This document shows positions 1 through 12,207 of a stretch of 64,000 nt of DNA, piece by piece. The translations under genes were made by a program, and so were the position numbers. Source of the DNA: Nothophaeocryptopus gaeumannii (Eukaryota; Ascomycota; Dothideomycetes; Mycosphaerellales; Mycosphaerellaceae); NCBI GenBank assembly GCA_031771865.1, contig JASISA010000025.1:2356001-2420000 (forward strand). Direction: 5' to 3'. The notes below the pieces were generated by a model, which was not told the origin of the DNA, made no database searches, and worked only from the letters and a program-made list of their open reading frames with translations. Every line of letters starts with the position of its first letter. Position 1 is the stretch's first letter.

Positions 1-692
1 TAATCCTCCAACGTCAACACATCCTTGAACGGCCTCTCGCCCTGTCTCTTCAACATGATTTGGTGCGGTTGGCGTCCGATATGTGCCGCTACCATGGCTT
101 TGAATGCTTTCACGCTGTCGGATGCCAGGCAGGGGATCGCGGCTTTGGTGCCGAGACGGTCGTTTATGTTGACTACTATCATGGGTTCGTTCGAAACCGG
201 AGCCTTGGGGGTCTTATCCTTGCGGTCCTTCTTGTCTTTGGACTTTTTCTCCTTCTTGGGTTTGTCTTCTGCGCCAGCGTCTTCCTGCTTCAAGTCGTCC
301 TTCCGTGGTAGTTGGTCTTGATCGTAATCGCGGTCTCGATCTCGACTAGGTCGATAGCTATCCCCTCCTCCTCCTCCTCCTCCTCCTCCTCCTCCTCCTC
401 CTTTTCCACGTTCTCGCTCCTCGCGATCATCTCGTCTCCGCGGCTCACGGTCGCTTCTGAACCGATCATCGCGATCGTCGTCTCGCCTCCTGTCATCCTT
501 TCTGTAGCTATCCCTCCTCGGCGACCGGTCTCGATATCCTCTCTCTAACCTCCCACTGTCGCGTGTATTTGTCTCTTCATCGCGCGGCGCTTTCGATTTC
601 CATTTGAAGCCGCCGCCGCTGCTCTTCGATTTTTTGGATGGCGCGTCACGCGGTGGTGAGGCGCTGCGGCCGCGCTCGTCGTCGGAAGGCAT
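1..692 (-). CDS. hub1: Hub1/UBL5-type ubiquitin-like protein, 5' part (runs off the left edge)
   Basis: The frame opens at the ATG at 692 and stays open to base 1 (229 full codons), so the C-terminus is outside the window. Residues about 1-155 are a charged, low-complexity extension rich in Arg, Asp, Ser and Lys, with an RS/RD-like stretch and 13 consecutive Gly codons (401-363, a GGA repeat). From about residue 158 the sequence is a Hub1 ubiquitin-like fold: it begins MIVVNINDRLG, followed by a segment matching the central strand and helix and by the region equivalent to KDVLTLEDY. Hub1 is a non-conjugated ubiquitin-like modifier that binds spliceosomal proteins and affects splice-site choice. 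Hub1 is usually about 73 residues; from memory, long N-terminal extensions also occur in filamentous fungi. The family assignment rests on the NDRLG region and overall pattern. Function in this organism is inferred. Confidence 0.85.
   Translation of the reverse strand, partial: MPSDDERGRSASPPRDAPSKKSKSSGGGFKWKSKAPRDEETNTRDSGRLERGYRDRSPRRDSYRKDDRRRDDDRDDRFRSDREPRRRDDREERERGKGGGGGGGGGGGGGDSYRPSRDRDRDYDQDQLPRKDDLKQEDAGAEDKPKKEKKSKDKKDRKDKTPKAPVSNEPMIVVNINDRLGTKAAIPCLASDSVKAFKAMVAAHIGRQPHQIMLKRQGERPFKDVLTLED
363..402. repeat. CCT/GGA trinucleotide microsatellite coding poly-Gly
   Basis: Thirteen CCT units run on the + strand. On the coding strand they give 13 successive glycine codons inside the N-terminal extension of the Hub1-like protein. 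Because the unit is three bases, length changes would alter the protein without breaking the frame. Confidence 0.9.
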
Positions 693-1298
693 GCTGTCGG
701 TAGTGTTGGTGTGAACTGCATGTGACAGTGAGCTCGAAGTTTTGACTGCTGGAGCTTGACGTAGGCAGATGGTCAAGTGAGACTTTATTGGGTGTGTTGA
801 TGATACGCTAGTGGATGTACCCGAGATGGCAGAGTTACTCATGGAAATCGGATCAGGGTCCAGGCTTCGGTCGCAAACAAGATCTTCACTTTCACAAAAG
901 AGCTAAGATCAGACGATTGAACGATAGTTCCTCATTACTCGCTATGCTACGTCTCCATGATACCACTGGTGGTCTTCTCAAGCTCACTTATTCGACATTC
1001 CGATCGAAGCATCTCGTCGGGTCATCTCCCAATGCACTTCCGATCTCCTCCGCCTGTGGATCTCGGCGCTTCAATAGCTGCTCGATCAAGTGAGCCTCCG
1101 CCTATATTAGCTGCAAATAGTATGCTCCTTCAGCCGATATGGATCGATTCTGGCTCGGTGTCCGCGCGTAAGCCGCTCGTAGACGCTATTCAAGCTCCGC
1201 GGCGAGAGGCATTTTCTTCTTTGCCCCTCGGCTGAATCCTGACCATGCTAATAACTTTCAGTCGTAAAGTTTCGTGAGTTCGTTAGTCCTGTTCGCTC
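693..1298. other. Intergenic, hub1 upstream region
   Basis: This stretch lies between the start of the Hub1-like gene and the 3' end of the next minus-strand gene. It must hold the hub1 promoter. No convincing gene or repeat is seen. Confidence 0.5.
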
Positions 1299-2377
1299 TC
1301 ACTCCGGTGCTACTTCGTTGATGGACACCGCCGGTGCGGCTTTCGATACCACCGCATCAAGACTCTGTGTCGGAATTGGTAGCAGACCGCTCTCCTCTGG
1401 TGGATGTAATTGGTCCCATACTTGCTTCAGCATCGACTCTATCCATTGGTCTTCCTCCATTTTCAAGCTCATCTGTTTCCGTGCCATCTTGGAGCGCTTG
1501 ACCTTGACGCCTGGTGTTCCACCGCACGGCCCGACAATTGGGCTTGCCGGGACGGACGATTCTGGACTGCTTGGGTCGGGCGAGATTGGATGAGACATGA
1601 ATGCTTCAAGCTCCAGGCATTGGTGGATCAGCTCTTCTACTCCGTCTCTTGTGGCCACGGCCTTTGGTTGCACTAGCTCGAAGAAGTCCTCTCCGAATAA
1701 CTCATCCTCGAAAACAGCTCTTTCGAGAGCGTCTAGGAAGAACATGAACGAAGGCAGTGTCGGTCCCTCAATCGTGAACGGGTAGTGGACATCACTGAGT
1801 AGGCAGGCTGCGTACAGTAATCGGATTGTGAATTCCGAGTTGAGGGAATGATCAACGACGCATGCTGGACAACCCCGCGTATAACACCAGTCTCGTTCCT
1901 TGGCCGAAGACAGAAAGCACTGTAGCCAGACGAATGCGCTCCTTGACTGGCCTGTGAAAGCGTACTCAAGGTCTTCCAGTTTTGTCGCGTGTGTAGCAGC
2001 TCCAGCAACACCACATGCTTTGTCGAATAGCTCCACAACGGGTACTAGGAGTGCGTGGAGAACATCTCGTGTTATCAGCCAGCGCTCCCCATTCTCCAGA
2101 TGAGCCGGTGTGTGTTCATCGCATAGTCTGACAGAGAGTCAGTGGGGATTTGGTGGACATGGTATATTTGTACTGACTCATAAGTGTAATGCTTTGCGAG
2201 ATGCTGCCTCAATATACCGAAGCCGTCGGAGTGCGAAAGCGTCTCCACGTCGCAAGTCTGAAGCAATAATGGACTGGCATTGGTGATGGCGCGGGATGTT
2301 GTCGTAGGCATGTTGATCTTGCTGTCCGTTGCAGATGTTGTAATGAAGTCCACGCCCCGCGAAGAGGCGTCGATCAT
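1299..2377 (-). CDS. Hypothetical protein, two exons, family not recognised
   Basis: The proposed CDS joins 2377..2178 and 2127..1299, giving 342 residues. The 50-nt intron (2177..2128) starts GTCAGT, ends CAG and has an ACTGAC branch-like site; splicing keeps the frame and removes the break between the two open segments. I do not recognise the family. The middle (about residues 60-230) is helix-like and rich in Leu, Phe and Cys, with a CPAC pair. The C-terminal third (about 230-342) is low-complexity Pro/Ser/Glu, with a short basic patch (VKVKRSKMARKQ) that could be a nuclear signal. No signal peptide or membrane span is evident. The long spliced frame supports a real gene; the start ATG is the first in frame and could be wrong. 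Confidence 0.55.
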
Positions 2378-4820
2378 GTCGGGGTGTGAGGGGACGAGGC
2401 TATCTCATATGGGTCCTTTGTGAGTTCGGCGAAAGACACATGAAAGAAGGCCTCTGAAGCTACTCGGCCCTAGTATGGAGTGGTCTTGCTGCTCTGACGC
2501 CAAGCAGCATCAACGCGTCTGGATGACTACTACTCAGGGGACAAAGACGATAACTGCCAGGTGAATGTGTTCTGCTACTAGAGTTTGGCAAAGGCGGCGG
2601 CGAGATCAAGTAATATGGGAAAAGCGCTGGTCCCACCCTGGACCGCCCGCGGCGTATGCAGGAACGCATCGCGCGCGGGCGGTGGAAGCGTTGCAGCCCG
2701 CCTGGGATTGCGTGGGCGGAGCATGTGAATGTGACCAAAACCTGTGGTACGTTAGAAGGTACCTAGAGTATCGTCCGGCGGTAGCAGTGGACTTCACGGG
2801 TACGGTACGGTACGGTACATTATTGATAGAGTGGAGGAGGAGAGGGGGAGGACGAGCGGCTTGGAGGAGAATGCCTGCAGAGTTCCAGCACGCCCAGCGT
2901 GCGGTTGCGGCGCAAGGTACGCAGAGTAGGAGCAGACTATGGAGCACAGTCACATCGATCGCATCTGCTACAGTACGGCTCGAGCTCGGGGCCTGCGTTC
3001 TAGCGGTCTTCTAGAGCTGCGAAAGGCACATGTGCAAGCATCGATCGACTAACTGGGCAAGCCGATGCTATCGCTGCAAGGAAGAAGTCTACAGCAATCG
3101 GTCCGTCCAATGAGCACCCAAACATAACACGACAATGATGGCGGGAATCTGGAAAACTTGTGCAAATTGGGACGCTCCCCGCCTTATCATAGAACAAGTC
3201 GGGCGCTTCTGCAATGCCAGTCGGATCTGAATCTTCACTACTTCGGCATTGGAGAGACAGTGCCGTGCCGACATCGTCGTCTCATCTCCCGAGTGTTTTC
3301 CATTTCTCCACCATACTACTGTAAGGTCTATACACAGCCAGGCTTGACCATGCTCCGCAATTACATTCTACCTCACGTGGCCACTCAGTGTGACCCAGAC
3401 TGACACTTTTGCTACCTGTTCAGCGCGAGACGGCAGCTCCAGCCCATTTCCTGTGGCACCTTGGCACCATATTTCGGATGCGAGCGCGGATAAATGAAGC
3501 GGCAGTCCGGCCCGATGAGGAGAAGGAGTCCTCGCAGCACGGTGGCGAGTCAAGTCGCGCAAGCAAGCAGCAAGCAAGTGACTTGATGACTTGACTTGAT
3601 GCTCATCTCCAGCCTCACTGTTCGGAATGGAGGAGACGGAGTATGTCTCCAAGGACAAGCGTCTGGCGGATCTGATCCGGCGCCTCACATTGCGCTCACG
3701 AGGACAATGACGAGACTCCTTCGCCTCTCCCTCGCACATCCCCCGCTACGTGGCCGTCAGAAGAACACTTGCACACGACAGGAAGCCTCAAGCGCTTACG
3801 TTTCGTACCTGCACTTGCCACTACTGCGACTGATCATCTGGTGATAGAGACTGCCTCGGTTCACATCCCCCGAAAGTCTGTTGTCTACGAGGCCAATTTC
3901 AGACCGCATGAAATGGCATATCGCAAGGTTCTCCGGGAACTTCTCCGCCCACCATATCCACGTGCTCTCCGTCTGGAGACTCCCGGCTCCAGAGTCCTTG
4001 TACGTACAGAATAATCCGCTTCCAAGCCCGGATCATCTGGAGAGTCAAGCGGACTCACGCCACGGCGTCAAAGTAGAGTGCCCGGACAGACGACGCTGTT
4101 CCCGTGATGGCCTATTGAACCGAATCGCATTCGCTTTGCTGCTGAATAGTGGCAAGCACGCGATACAACAGACCGCGGCTCTCGACTCTCGCATGTGCCA
4201 ATGCCTGGTCCTTGTGTAACAGAAGATCACCAGCCTGGCTAGTCAGGCGCAGTAGGTAGGCTTCACTGTTCTTTAGCACTGCCACTGGACATGTAACACC
4301 AGTTCAGTATCCTATGCTTTCTCACTGAACACGTACACGACATCCGATGCAACAAAGGAACAAGTACATGGGTGGACAGTATCAGGATCTGCAGGATAAG
4401 CTGATAGAAGGTAGGTCGAGCTGACAACCGCGAGAGGTCAGCAGCAGTAGCATCAATCGCCAAGCTGATGCAGTCCGCTAGCCAACGAGTCTCCTCTCCA
4501 CACACAGAAGTTCAACATGCCACGCGAACCCTGCTGGACTGTACAGAGCATTGCATGAAGTGCGGAGAAAGTCCAATATCCGCTTTTGGCGTTTGCGTCT
4601 CCCTCGACTCAAGAATCTCCGGATCAATGTTCAAGAGCCTGACCGCTACGTGCATAGTATGGGACGATCTTCTGCACAATGGAAGCAATGTTCCTTCCGC
4701 GATGAACTGATGACTGCACAATGTCCATCGAGGTAATGAGAATAACTCGCTATCCTGTCTGTTGAGTCTGTCTCTCTCTCTCTTTCTGGATTCTACTCAC
4801 ATCCCCGAGAAACCTCGACT
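2378..4820. other. 2.4-kb gene-poor stretch
   Basis: Only short overlapping frames without family resemblance are present. Small simple repeats occur: a GGTAC run near 2799-2817, a GCAAGCAA/ACTTGATG run near 3559-3602, and a CT run near 4772-4786. I see no RNA gene or transposon signature. Confidence 0.5.
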
Positions 4821-7110
4821 TCACACAACCCAAAACCTCGCATTCCTCCCCTGAGCGGCGCTACTCCGACCCATGAACACCACAAACTTCCCCCTCTCAA
4901 CTACATACCTCATCTGCTTATCCCACAGTCCCAAATCGCTCACCTCCACATCAATACTAACCTCCTCCGTCTCCCCAGCTCCTATGAATACTTTCTCAAA
5001 TCCCTTCAACTGGATATTCGGAACATCCACACTAGCCAACATGTCCTTGACATATAATTGCACAACCTCCACACCATCCCTCGTCTCGTTATTCGTCACG
5101 TTCACAGATGCGGTAATCGTATCGGATGCTGAGACGTTGCTCGCAGAGAGTGTCACGTTTACTTAGGAGAAGGATGTGTATAGCTTAATGCAAACCCGAA
5201 CGAAAACCACGCTTCTGGTGTGGAAAGAACGTGTTGATGTTCGAAAACCAATTGCCCTTCTGCAGAGATGTATCCGGAATCTGTGATCTGGCGTGCAGAA
5301 TTCAGGTACTCGTAATAAATGGGTAGAGTCCCCACATCGTACGGAAAACTGACGGACAGCTTGCCGCTGGGATTGACATCGCCGAAGAGGATATCTGCTA
5401 ATGCGTGGCCGCCTTCTTGGGAAGGGTAGAATTGTTGCACGAGCGAGGCGGAGGTATTTGAGATCCATGGCTCTGTGATTGGTTTTCCGGAGGAGAAGAC
5501 GATGACTGTTGGCGTGGTTGTGTTTGTTACCGCGCGGATGAGACCGCCCTGAGCACCTACGAGGTTTAGAGATCGACGTGCTCGCCTGTGGTGGCGTTGA
5601 GTCCTTGCTAGAGTTCTTGTTGGTCGCGAGACCATGTTTCCACAGCCATCACAGCGACGTCAGCGTTCTGCGCGGCGAAGATGGCGGATGGCAACCCGGA
5701 TTGGGAGAGACTCCATCTCTCACAGCCTTGAACGTAGGTGACGCTGAAGTTACCTATGGCAGCGACGATGCCGTCTAGGGGTGTGACGCCGCGGCGTTGG
5801 CTTTCGTAGACGACGTAGTTCCCGGAAATCATGAAGCCGTGGGCCATGGGACCTATGACGGCGACTCGCTTGTCCTTGCTGATTGGGAGGATGTTGTAGT
5901 CGTTTGTGAGGAGGACGATGCTGTCTCTGTCGAGTTCGCGGGCTGATTACCTTGCTGAGGGGGCGTTGATGATGTTGGGACGTTCTTCTTTGGGGGCGAT
6001 TCGATAAGGTCGCTCGAAGAGGTCCATTTCGAATTTGGCCTTGAGGAGGCGGCTGACGGCTTGGTCTACGACGGACTCGTTGAGAGCGCTGCAGGCGACA
6101 AGCGAGGGGATCGAGCGATAGTTGAAGCTGCCGCCGCCCATTTCGACATCATTGCCTGCGGTTAGGGCATTCAGAATGACGCATTCGTTGCCTTCAGTGA
6201 CGGGGTTTTTGTATTTGTTGAGAGGGGATGGGCAGACGTTAAATGGAAATGCCAGTCTATTAGTCGCACCGGCATCCGAAGACACCCAGTACCCATAGCC
6301 CCATTTGCCTCGCAAAATCTCAGTCAGAGTGTGTTCGTTAGCGACTTGAGCAACTCCATCGCAGGAACTGTACGCGGCCATGATGGCCCATGCACCGCCG
6401 TCGATGATAGCCTTCTTGTAGCTCGGGAACCATGTAGTTCGTAATTGTCTCTCACCGTCGTGCACTGGACTAGTATTCAGGCCCTGTTCAGGCTTGCTCG
6501 ACGCGGTGAAGTGCTTCACCATGGCGCTGACATTTAAAAACTGCACGCCTTTCATGTATGCCTAAGCAATCTCACCTGCGAGATATCCGTCCTCGCCGAA
6601 GGTCTCCTCGACATGTCCATATCGAAGCTCTCTCGCCAGGTCAGCGAGAGGGGCCAACAGCTGCGACACGCCCAGAGCTTGTGCTTGTCTGGCGATCTGG
6701 AAAGCCATGGCTTCCACTTGGGATCTGTTCCAGCGACAGACGTACGCAACGGAAGAGTCAAAGACGGTCGCGTTGCCAATGAGAAAGCCATGGATCCCTT
6801 CCGTCTGCACAAATGGAGGTATACCGAGTCGAGTTCCATTCACCGCGTAATCTACTCCTCGCGTGATGTTGTCTGCGAGCCAGTCCGATGAGATAGGGAT
6901 CCTACGTAGAACATGCCGGCTTTTTGATCAAAGTTCTGGACCAATCCAGACTGATCGAAAACACCGATTGTCATGTTCAACCAGTTCGAGATGTCGCCTT
7001 GCATGAGTTGGGCCGCGTTCTCCTTGATGGTCATTCTCAAAAGGAGGTATTCAACCGACTGCTGCTGCTATGGTGCCCGCAAGGAGCAATGTGATCACAG
7101 GTGAGATCAT
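4821..7110 (-). pseudogene. GH3 beta-glucosidase pseudogene with multiple stops and frameshifts
   Basis: Read through its breaks, this is a secreted family 3 glycoside hydrolase. It has a 19-residue signal-like start (7110..7054), the N-terminal TIM-barrel domain (RMTIKENAAQLMQGD; ELRYGHVEETFGEDGY; the nucleophile region WVSSDAGA), the alpha/beta sandwich domain (AVIGPMAHG; EPWISNTSASLVQQFYPSQEGG) and the C-terminal fibronectin-like domain (VEVVQLYVKD; LKGFEKV). Breaks seen: TGA at 7053-7051 right after the signal segment, with the next conserved part in another frame; a one-base frameshift at about 6900; TAG at 6564-6562; TAA at 5949-5947; TAG at 5610-5608; a frameshift near 5571; and a frameshift near 5175 followed by TAA at 5165-5163. 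Introns cannot explain these, because conserved residues abut the breaks and no suitable splice pairs exist. The protein would have hydrolysed beta-glucosides outside the cell. Confidence 0.9.
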
Positions 7111-7906
7111 CTTCGCGGGAGGAGCTAGGGAGGCACAGGATGAGATGAGAGGGAGCCGTGAGATATACCTACTTCACCTATATCGTCATCTCGCGTCTTC
7201 AACTTCATTATCTCGCGTGAATGAGCACTGCGGGCCTCTCGATATATTAAGGAGGATGTGTTGCCGGCGGAGAAACTCCAGGTGCATTGTGATCCCCGCA
7301 TTCTGCAGACCTGCCTGTTCCTGAAAATGGCACCTTAATCGGCTGAATGCCACGGTGGAGTCGTGGTAGCCGTTCATGCAGGGCCATGGTCGTGATGAAG
7401 AGCTTGGCCAGCTGTCAGGGTCTGTCACTTGAAGTCAATAGCCTTGTTGTAAGATGGTTCTGTTATATGGAGGTTATGGTGATAGATGTAAATGTATGAA
7501 GTGGTTGTTGGAAGTGCTGACTGTCGGAGCACGAGGACGATTGTCGGTGCTTGGCAGTGGTGACGTGCCGATGGTGGCCGATGCTCTGCGCCTGAGTCGT
7601 GAAGTGAATGCAGCCGGAAGGGCAGTCTTTCTGCTGCCAACTCGTCTGCTGGACACTCAGCTCTTCCCTTAACGACATCTTTTCGTCCGCAATCACCAGC
7701 GTCTCAATGTAATCATTCTGGCTAAAGCGTTGATCTCATTCACGAGCGACATTTTCAACGATCGACCGCGACACTTCTATCCAGCGGCAGCTCCTCTGCT
7801 CCCAGCCGCCCGTCGACTGACATCCACCTACGACCACACCAAAGCATAGCTACATACCGACTGCTTGCACGTGCGTTCAATCGCTCGTGCTATAGCTCCA
7901 GCCAAA
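7111..7906. other. Intergenic, divergent promoter region
   Basis: This region separates the GH3 pseudogene (minus strand) from the Sds3-like gene (plus strand) and would hold both promoters. No gene or repeat recognised. Confidence 0.5.
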
Positions 7907-9768
7907 ATGGCTATCGCACGACACAACTCCCCTCCGCTCGACGGATCACCAGAAGCATACCCACAGCCCCTCACAAAACGCGACGTTCGACGAAATCGCA
8001 TAATGGAAAAGCTACAGGGTGTGATTAGCAATTTTGCTGTCAATCAGAACTCTCACTATCGGGCTCAGCTCCAGGGTGTCCAAGTGGACATGACTCTGGT
8101 CTTGCGAGCTGATCCGTACGGTGCAGAGGTGCCTTTGGGCGACAGCCATGAAGAGATCCGAGATTTGGTGGAAAGCATCATTCAAGCAGATCCACAAGGA
8201 AATGGAGGACTGAGTCTGCCAAACGATGAGGCGGCTAGGAATGATTTCTATACCATTGCCGGTCAGCGGTATGGCGAGTTTGTGCGCGAGGTCAATGATG
8301 CCATGGAGCAGCGCGACGCCGACTTGACAGCATTACATGTGAGATCATAATTGACAACGTAGGTTTAGATTAGGTCGACTGACAAAATCACCAGGACAAT
8401 TACGATTCAGCCCTCGAAGAGCTTGAGTTGCTTCACAAACAACGACTACACCAAGCTGAAGAAGAGCACAAAGCTCTCTCAGCCACTATCCGCCAACGTC
8501 TGATCACTACCTTGAACAAGAAGCGCCAGCAACTTCTACGCGATAAAGAGCAGCTAGACATCACAGACAGCAACGCGATGCTCCTTCACCCGAACCACTT
8601 CAGCATTGGTAACAACCCAGGCTCGCCTAGTCAGACCAACGGTCTCGTCAATAAGCGAACGCGACACCTACGACACCACCGCGGTGCCAGTCCAGCTCCA
8701 GCCGGCCCCGAAGCTGGCGAGAACGGCAAGCGAAAGAGAAAGTTTGGCGGCATGGAGGACGATGCTGGGAATGAATCTCCTCTGCAGCATCTGGCTGGTG
8801 GGAGAAGTCCTTTCAAGGACGCAAAGAGCTCGCGAGAGTACGCACAATTCGAAGCGCCTGCGTACAGCATTGAGAGATTATTCACCGAGAAAGAGCTTGC
8901 ATTGGCTACGGACACTGCGAAGAACGCTACATATAAATACTTCTACCAAAAAGGACAAGAGCAAGGATCGAACAGCAACGGGACAGACGTTCCGTCAGTG
9001 GATGGCGAGATCGTTGAGTCTGCGGAGCTTGGAGGAGATGAGGCAATGGCGGACGCTGGCGTAACAGGGACAAACACACCACCACCTTCTGAGCCTCCAG
9101 CTGCGCCAGGCATGGAGCGACAGACTTCACATCAAGTCCTCACTCGCGGTGGTGCAAAAGCGAACCCTCTCGCCGCGCTGTCCGATCTTGCCAACGCGGC
9201 AGCTGCAGCTTCGAACACACAAGCGGAACCCGTTAGAATCGCTCCCTTCACACCCGTTGCACCAGCCACGCACGCGATCACAAGAGCAGAGAAGACCGGA
9301 GCCCCAGCCCCTCCAGGTGTTAATTCGATGGATCTAGATAACGACTTCCAGATGATGCACGATGCAGGCGCAGATTTCTTGCAAGGGACAGACAACGACG
9401 GGGAGACCGACGAAGTAGCAGCAGAACAAGCGAAGGAGCTACGACGAAACCTGTTGGATCAGGCATTGAACAGGTCTGGAGTGCAGGCGCCTTACAGACT
9501 GCCTCAACTGGAGCCGGGGCCGGGTGCTCTGATCGGGCAGGGAGTGCTGAGGGAGCCCAGGACTGGATTTGCGCCTCTTTTGCCTGCTATTGCGCATGTG
9601 GAGTCGAGGCTGAAGACGAGTGCGGCGAATTTGGGGATTCCTGGGTCCAGCATGGCTGCTGCGCTGGGTGGGCGACTGGGAGCTGAGCCTATGAGCCGGA
9701 CCACGAGCGCTGGAGGGAATAGTGAGATTGGGGACGGCCCAAGGCGTGGGAGAGGAAGAGGATTGTGA
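7907..9768 (+). CDS. Sds3-like subunit of an Rpd3-type histone deacetylase complex
   Basis: The CDS joins 7907..8338 and 8395..9768 (601 residues). The 56-nt intron starts GTGAGA and ends CAG, with a CTGAC branch site. The ATG at 7907 sits in a good context (CCAAAATGG); no upstream in-frame ATG was used. Residues about 25-215 match, from memory, the fungal proteins annotated as deacetylase complex subunit Sds3 (PF08598): a basic start, a segment with HYRAQLQGVQVDM, then a long Glu/Gln-rich coiled coil ending REKEQLDI-like (RDKEQLDITDSNAMLLHPN). A second conserved block, AYSIERLFTEKELA, lies at about residue 317. The rest is Pro/Ala/Gly-rich and ends in RGRGRG. Sds3 proteins scaffold the nuclear Rpd3/Sin3 repressor complex. 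Family assignment is fairly firm; the complex role is inferred from the family. Confidence 0.78.
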
Positions 9769-12207
9769 TCGATCGAGACACTGCTTTGCTTTTTGGTTGC
9801 GTTTTTTGAGCGTGGAGTTGGGGACTAACGTCCGGGGTGACGAGGAGTGTCATGTACCTGACTAAGCCATGGAATGAGATCTTTACACTTGGAGCCATCA
9901 TCGCTGTTCTGATTGTAATCGTGAACAGGAAACGTGGATTGCTATCGCCGCAGTGCGCGCGGCCTGGCAGGTGGAAAAAGGCACGTTGTTTCCATCCTCA
10001 CAAGAGGCAGTCGCGGGAAATCCATGCTTGTATAGATCTAGAGGTCCCGTCTCTTGTGCTCTTCCACCGTATGCTTGCGCTTCCTCCACGCTTTTCGTTC
10101 CTTCGCAATCCTGATCCGCCCGTCCCCGCCTTTGTCTGCCTTCATTCAGCGGACATGACGCGTGTCTCGAGGCAGCGACGACATAGCAGGTGCCGTGGAG
10201 CTCTTGGAGACGTCTGCGAGTACAGTGCTTCTTCTCTTAGCCAACGCGGGCGCCGTTTGAGATGGGGTGATGGCGCGGAGGATGTTCGACTGACGGCGCG
10301 TTCGGGTGCGGAGGACGACGAAGACAGCGGCGCGTCACCCCAGCGCGAAGTCGAGGTCGCAAGAGTTCAGCGACGTGGACGTGTACGTGAACGTGAACGT
10401 GAACATGCCTACATATAATCGAGAGTGTAGTGTCAGCGGCACCAAGACATCGACGTCGATCTCCATCATCAATCACCACGATCCTTCTCCAGCCGCCAGC
10501 CCCAAGGCCGACCATCTGATGAAAGAAGCACTTGCATCCAAGGACACAGTGTAGAAGCCATCAAAAATTGCCCCCGTGCCGCCCCCGAAGGAGAGACATA
10601 GCAGACCCTCGCCACGCTGTGCAATGTAGGAGGTTCTGCTAGGTGTCCGCAAATCGTGAGCTGCGGTGCCCGGAGAAGGTAAGTATGAGGAGGGAAGAAA
10701 TGAAGAGGAAGAGGGACGAGAAAGGTGGAAGATTTGTAGGAAAGCTGGCTGGACTGTGCGCCCTTGCTTAGGCGTGATCGGTTGAGTCCGTGGGGTGCAG
10801 ACTTCAGCACCAATGAGAGGCGACGAGGAGATGTCCTGGCTGTGGCTCGAGGTCTGGCTCTGCCTCCGACTCACTGCTCGTCTTCGACATTGATATTCTT
10901 CGAACGCAACTCGCGAAGATGAGATTAGCGCTCGACAAAAGCGGCTCCTTGGAATCGAGCAATTCGTGGACAATCTGGGACTCGGCCGAAGCTTGAGAGG
11001 ATATCGACCATGAGTTGTGTCAAGTCTCACAACACTGGCAGGCGCTTCTTGCCAAGTTTTCATGCAAGGGAAAACAGCGTCAACAACCGATGATTGTAGA
11101 AAGAACTTCTCACGCCTGTGACCTGCTGGTCTTCGTAAATCTGCGAGCTCTTGTGGTTGAGTAGATCGAGCCTCAATCCGAACCGCGATCACTCCAGGAG
11201 AAGTCATTGTTTCTTGGACATTGTGTGGCTGCGCGACCAGTGCTCTGTTTCTGATTTCCATGGCAATCTCAACAGGTCTTCAACTCCCGGCGATATGCTT
11301 ATCCGCGGACTTCAAGTGAGGTTGCTCGTTAATGTACGACGTCTTCGCGCATTGGGTGGCTGATCTAGTTGAGTGTACGGTCAATTTCCGGCAGTTCGAC
11401 TGGGCAAACCCTTGCTAGCGAGCACTTTGACCTCATGGTGATAGCCTTCCAATGCCCGAGTGAAGACGCCGCAGGTCCCCAAATGAGGCCCCATACGTTG
11501 GGAGACAGGCAATGCATGGCATGCGCATACTGAGAGGGTCGAGGTTCTTGTGACTGTTCAAACGGAGCTCGACTGATATCCTAATGGAGCAATATGAAGT
11601 CAACACGAGATGAGGTCTGTATATGATTCCTCACGCCGAGGTCGGGACATGAGCCGTGTACGCTGAAAATAGCCATGATGTGCATGTAGCGGGTAGGGCC
11701 AGGAGTACTTGTGACCTCGTGGATGACATGCGACTGGGCAGCGTCAGAGTCAACTCGCTGGTGCATCACCACTTTTAGCATAGATCCAGAATCGCCATTG
11801 TCCGATGGGTTCGGTGTTCAATTTGGGCGGTACAGGGACTTCATGTAGCATGCCTCCGTAACGCGGAGAGCGGTGCACAGTAAACTCCGTTCGACAGAAG
11901 AGGAAAGGACCAGACAGACGGCTGAAGTGACTTCGCACTCGCTCGCAGACTTGACTCATCAAAGCACAGCCCAAAGGTTGGCTTGTTCGGGTCTCGTGGG
12001 AGCCAAACACCCGACAGATCCAACAGCTGATTGGCTTCCCAAAGACCTTTTCAGGCGACGACATCATTGACTAGGTGTGCGCTCAGGTATCAAGAAAGAC
12101 ACCAAAACCAATACCATTTGTACAATTCCTTTCTCATGGAGAACTTCGACCTTGTCAGCCAGCATTGAACAGACCGAGAATACGTGGCGGCTTACGGCCC
12201 GCTCACA
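9769..12207. other. 2.4-kb stretch without a supported gene
   Basis: Several frames of 190-260 codons exist (for example on the minus strand at 10473-11261), but they resemble no family and have the composition of chance frames. A hexamer-like GTGAAC run lies near 10384-10405. The region upstream of 12207 must contain the promoter of the Zn2Cys6 gene. Confidence 0.5.

Noticed and set aside
2565..3014. 149-codon open frame
   Set aside because: Overlapped by an equally long frame on the other strand; no motif or family resemblance.
6562..6575. Treating the TAG in the GH3 gene as part of a short intron (GTGAGATTGCTTAG)
   Set aside because: Only 14 nt, far below the minimum for fungal introns; a nonsense mutation is simpler.
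9837..10418. 193-codon plus-strand open frame
   Set aside because: Starts with a short hydrophobic stretch but then becomes Arg-rich and patternless; ends in a GTGAAC simple repeat.
10473..11261. 262-codon minus-strand open frame
   Set aside because: Composition is like chance frames, no family resemblance, and overlapping frames of similar length exist in the same stretch.
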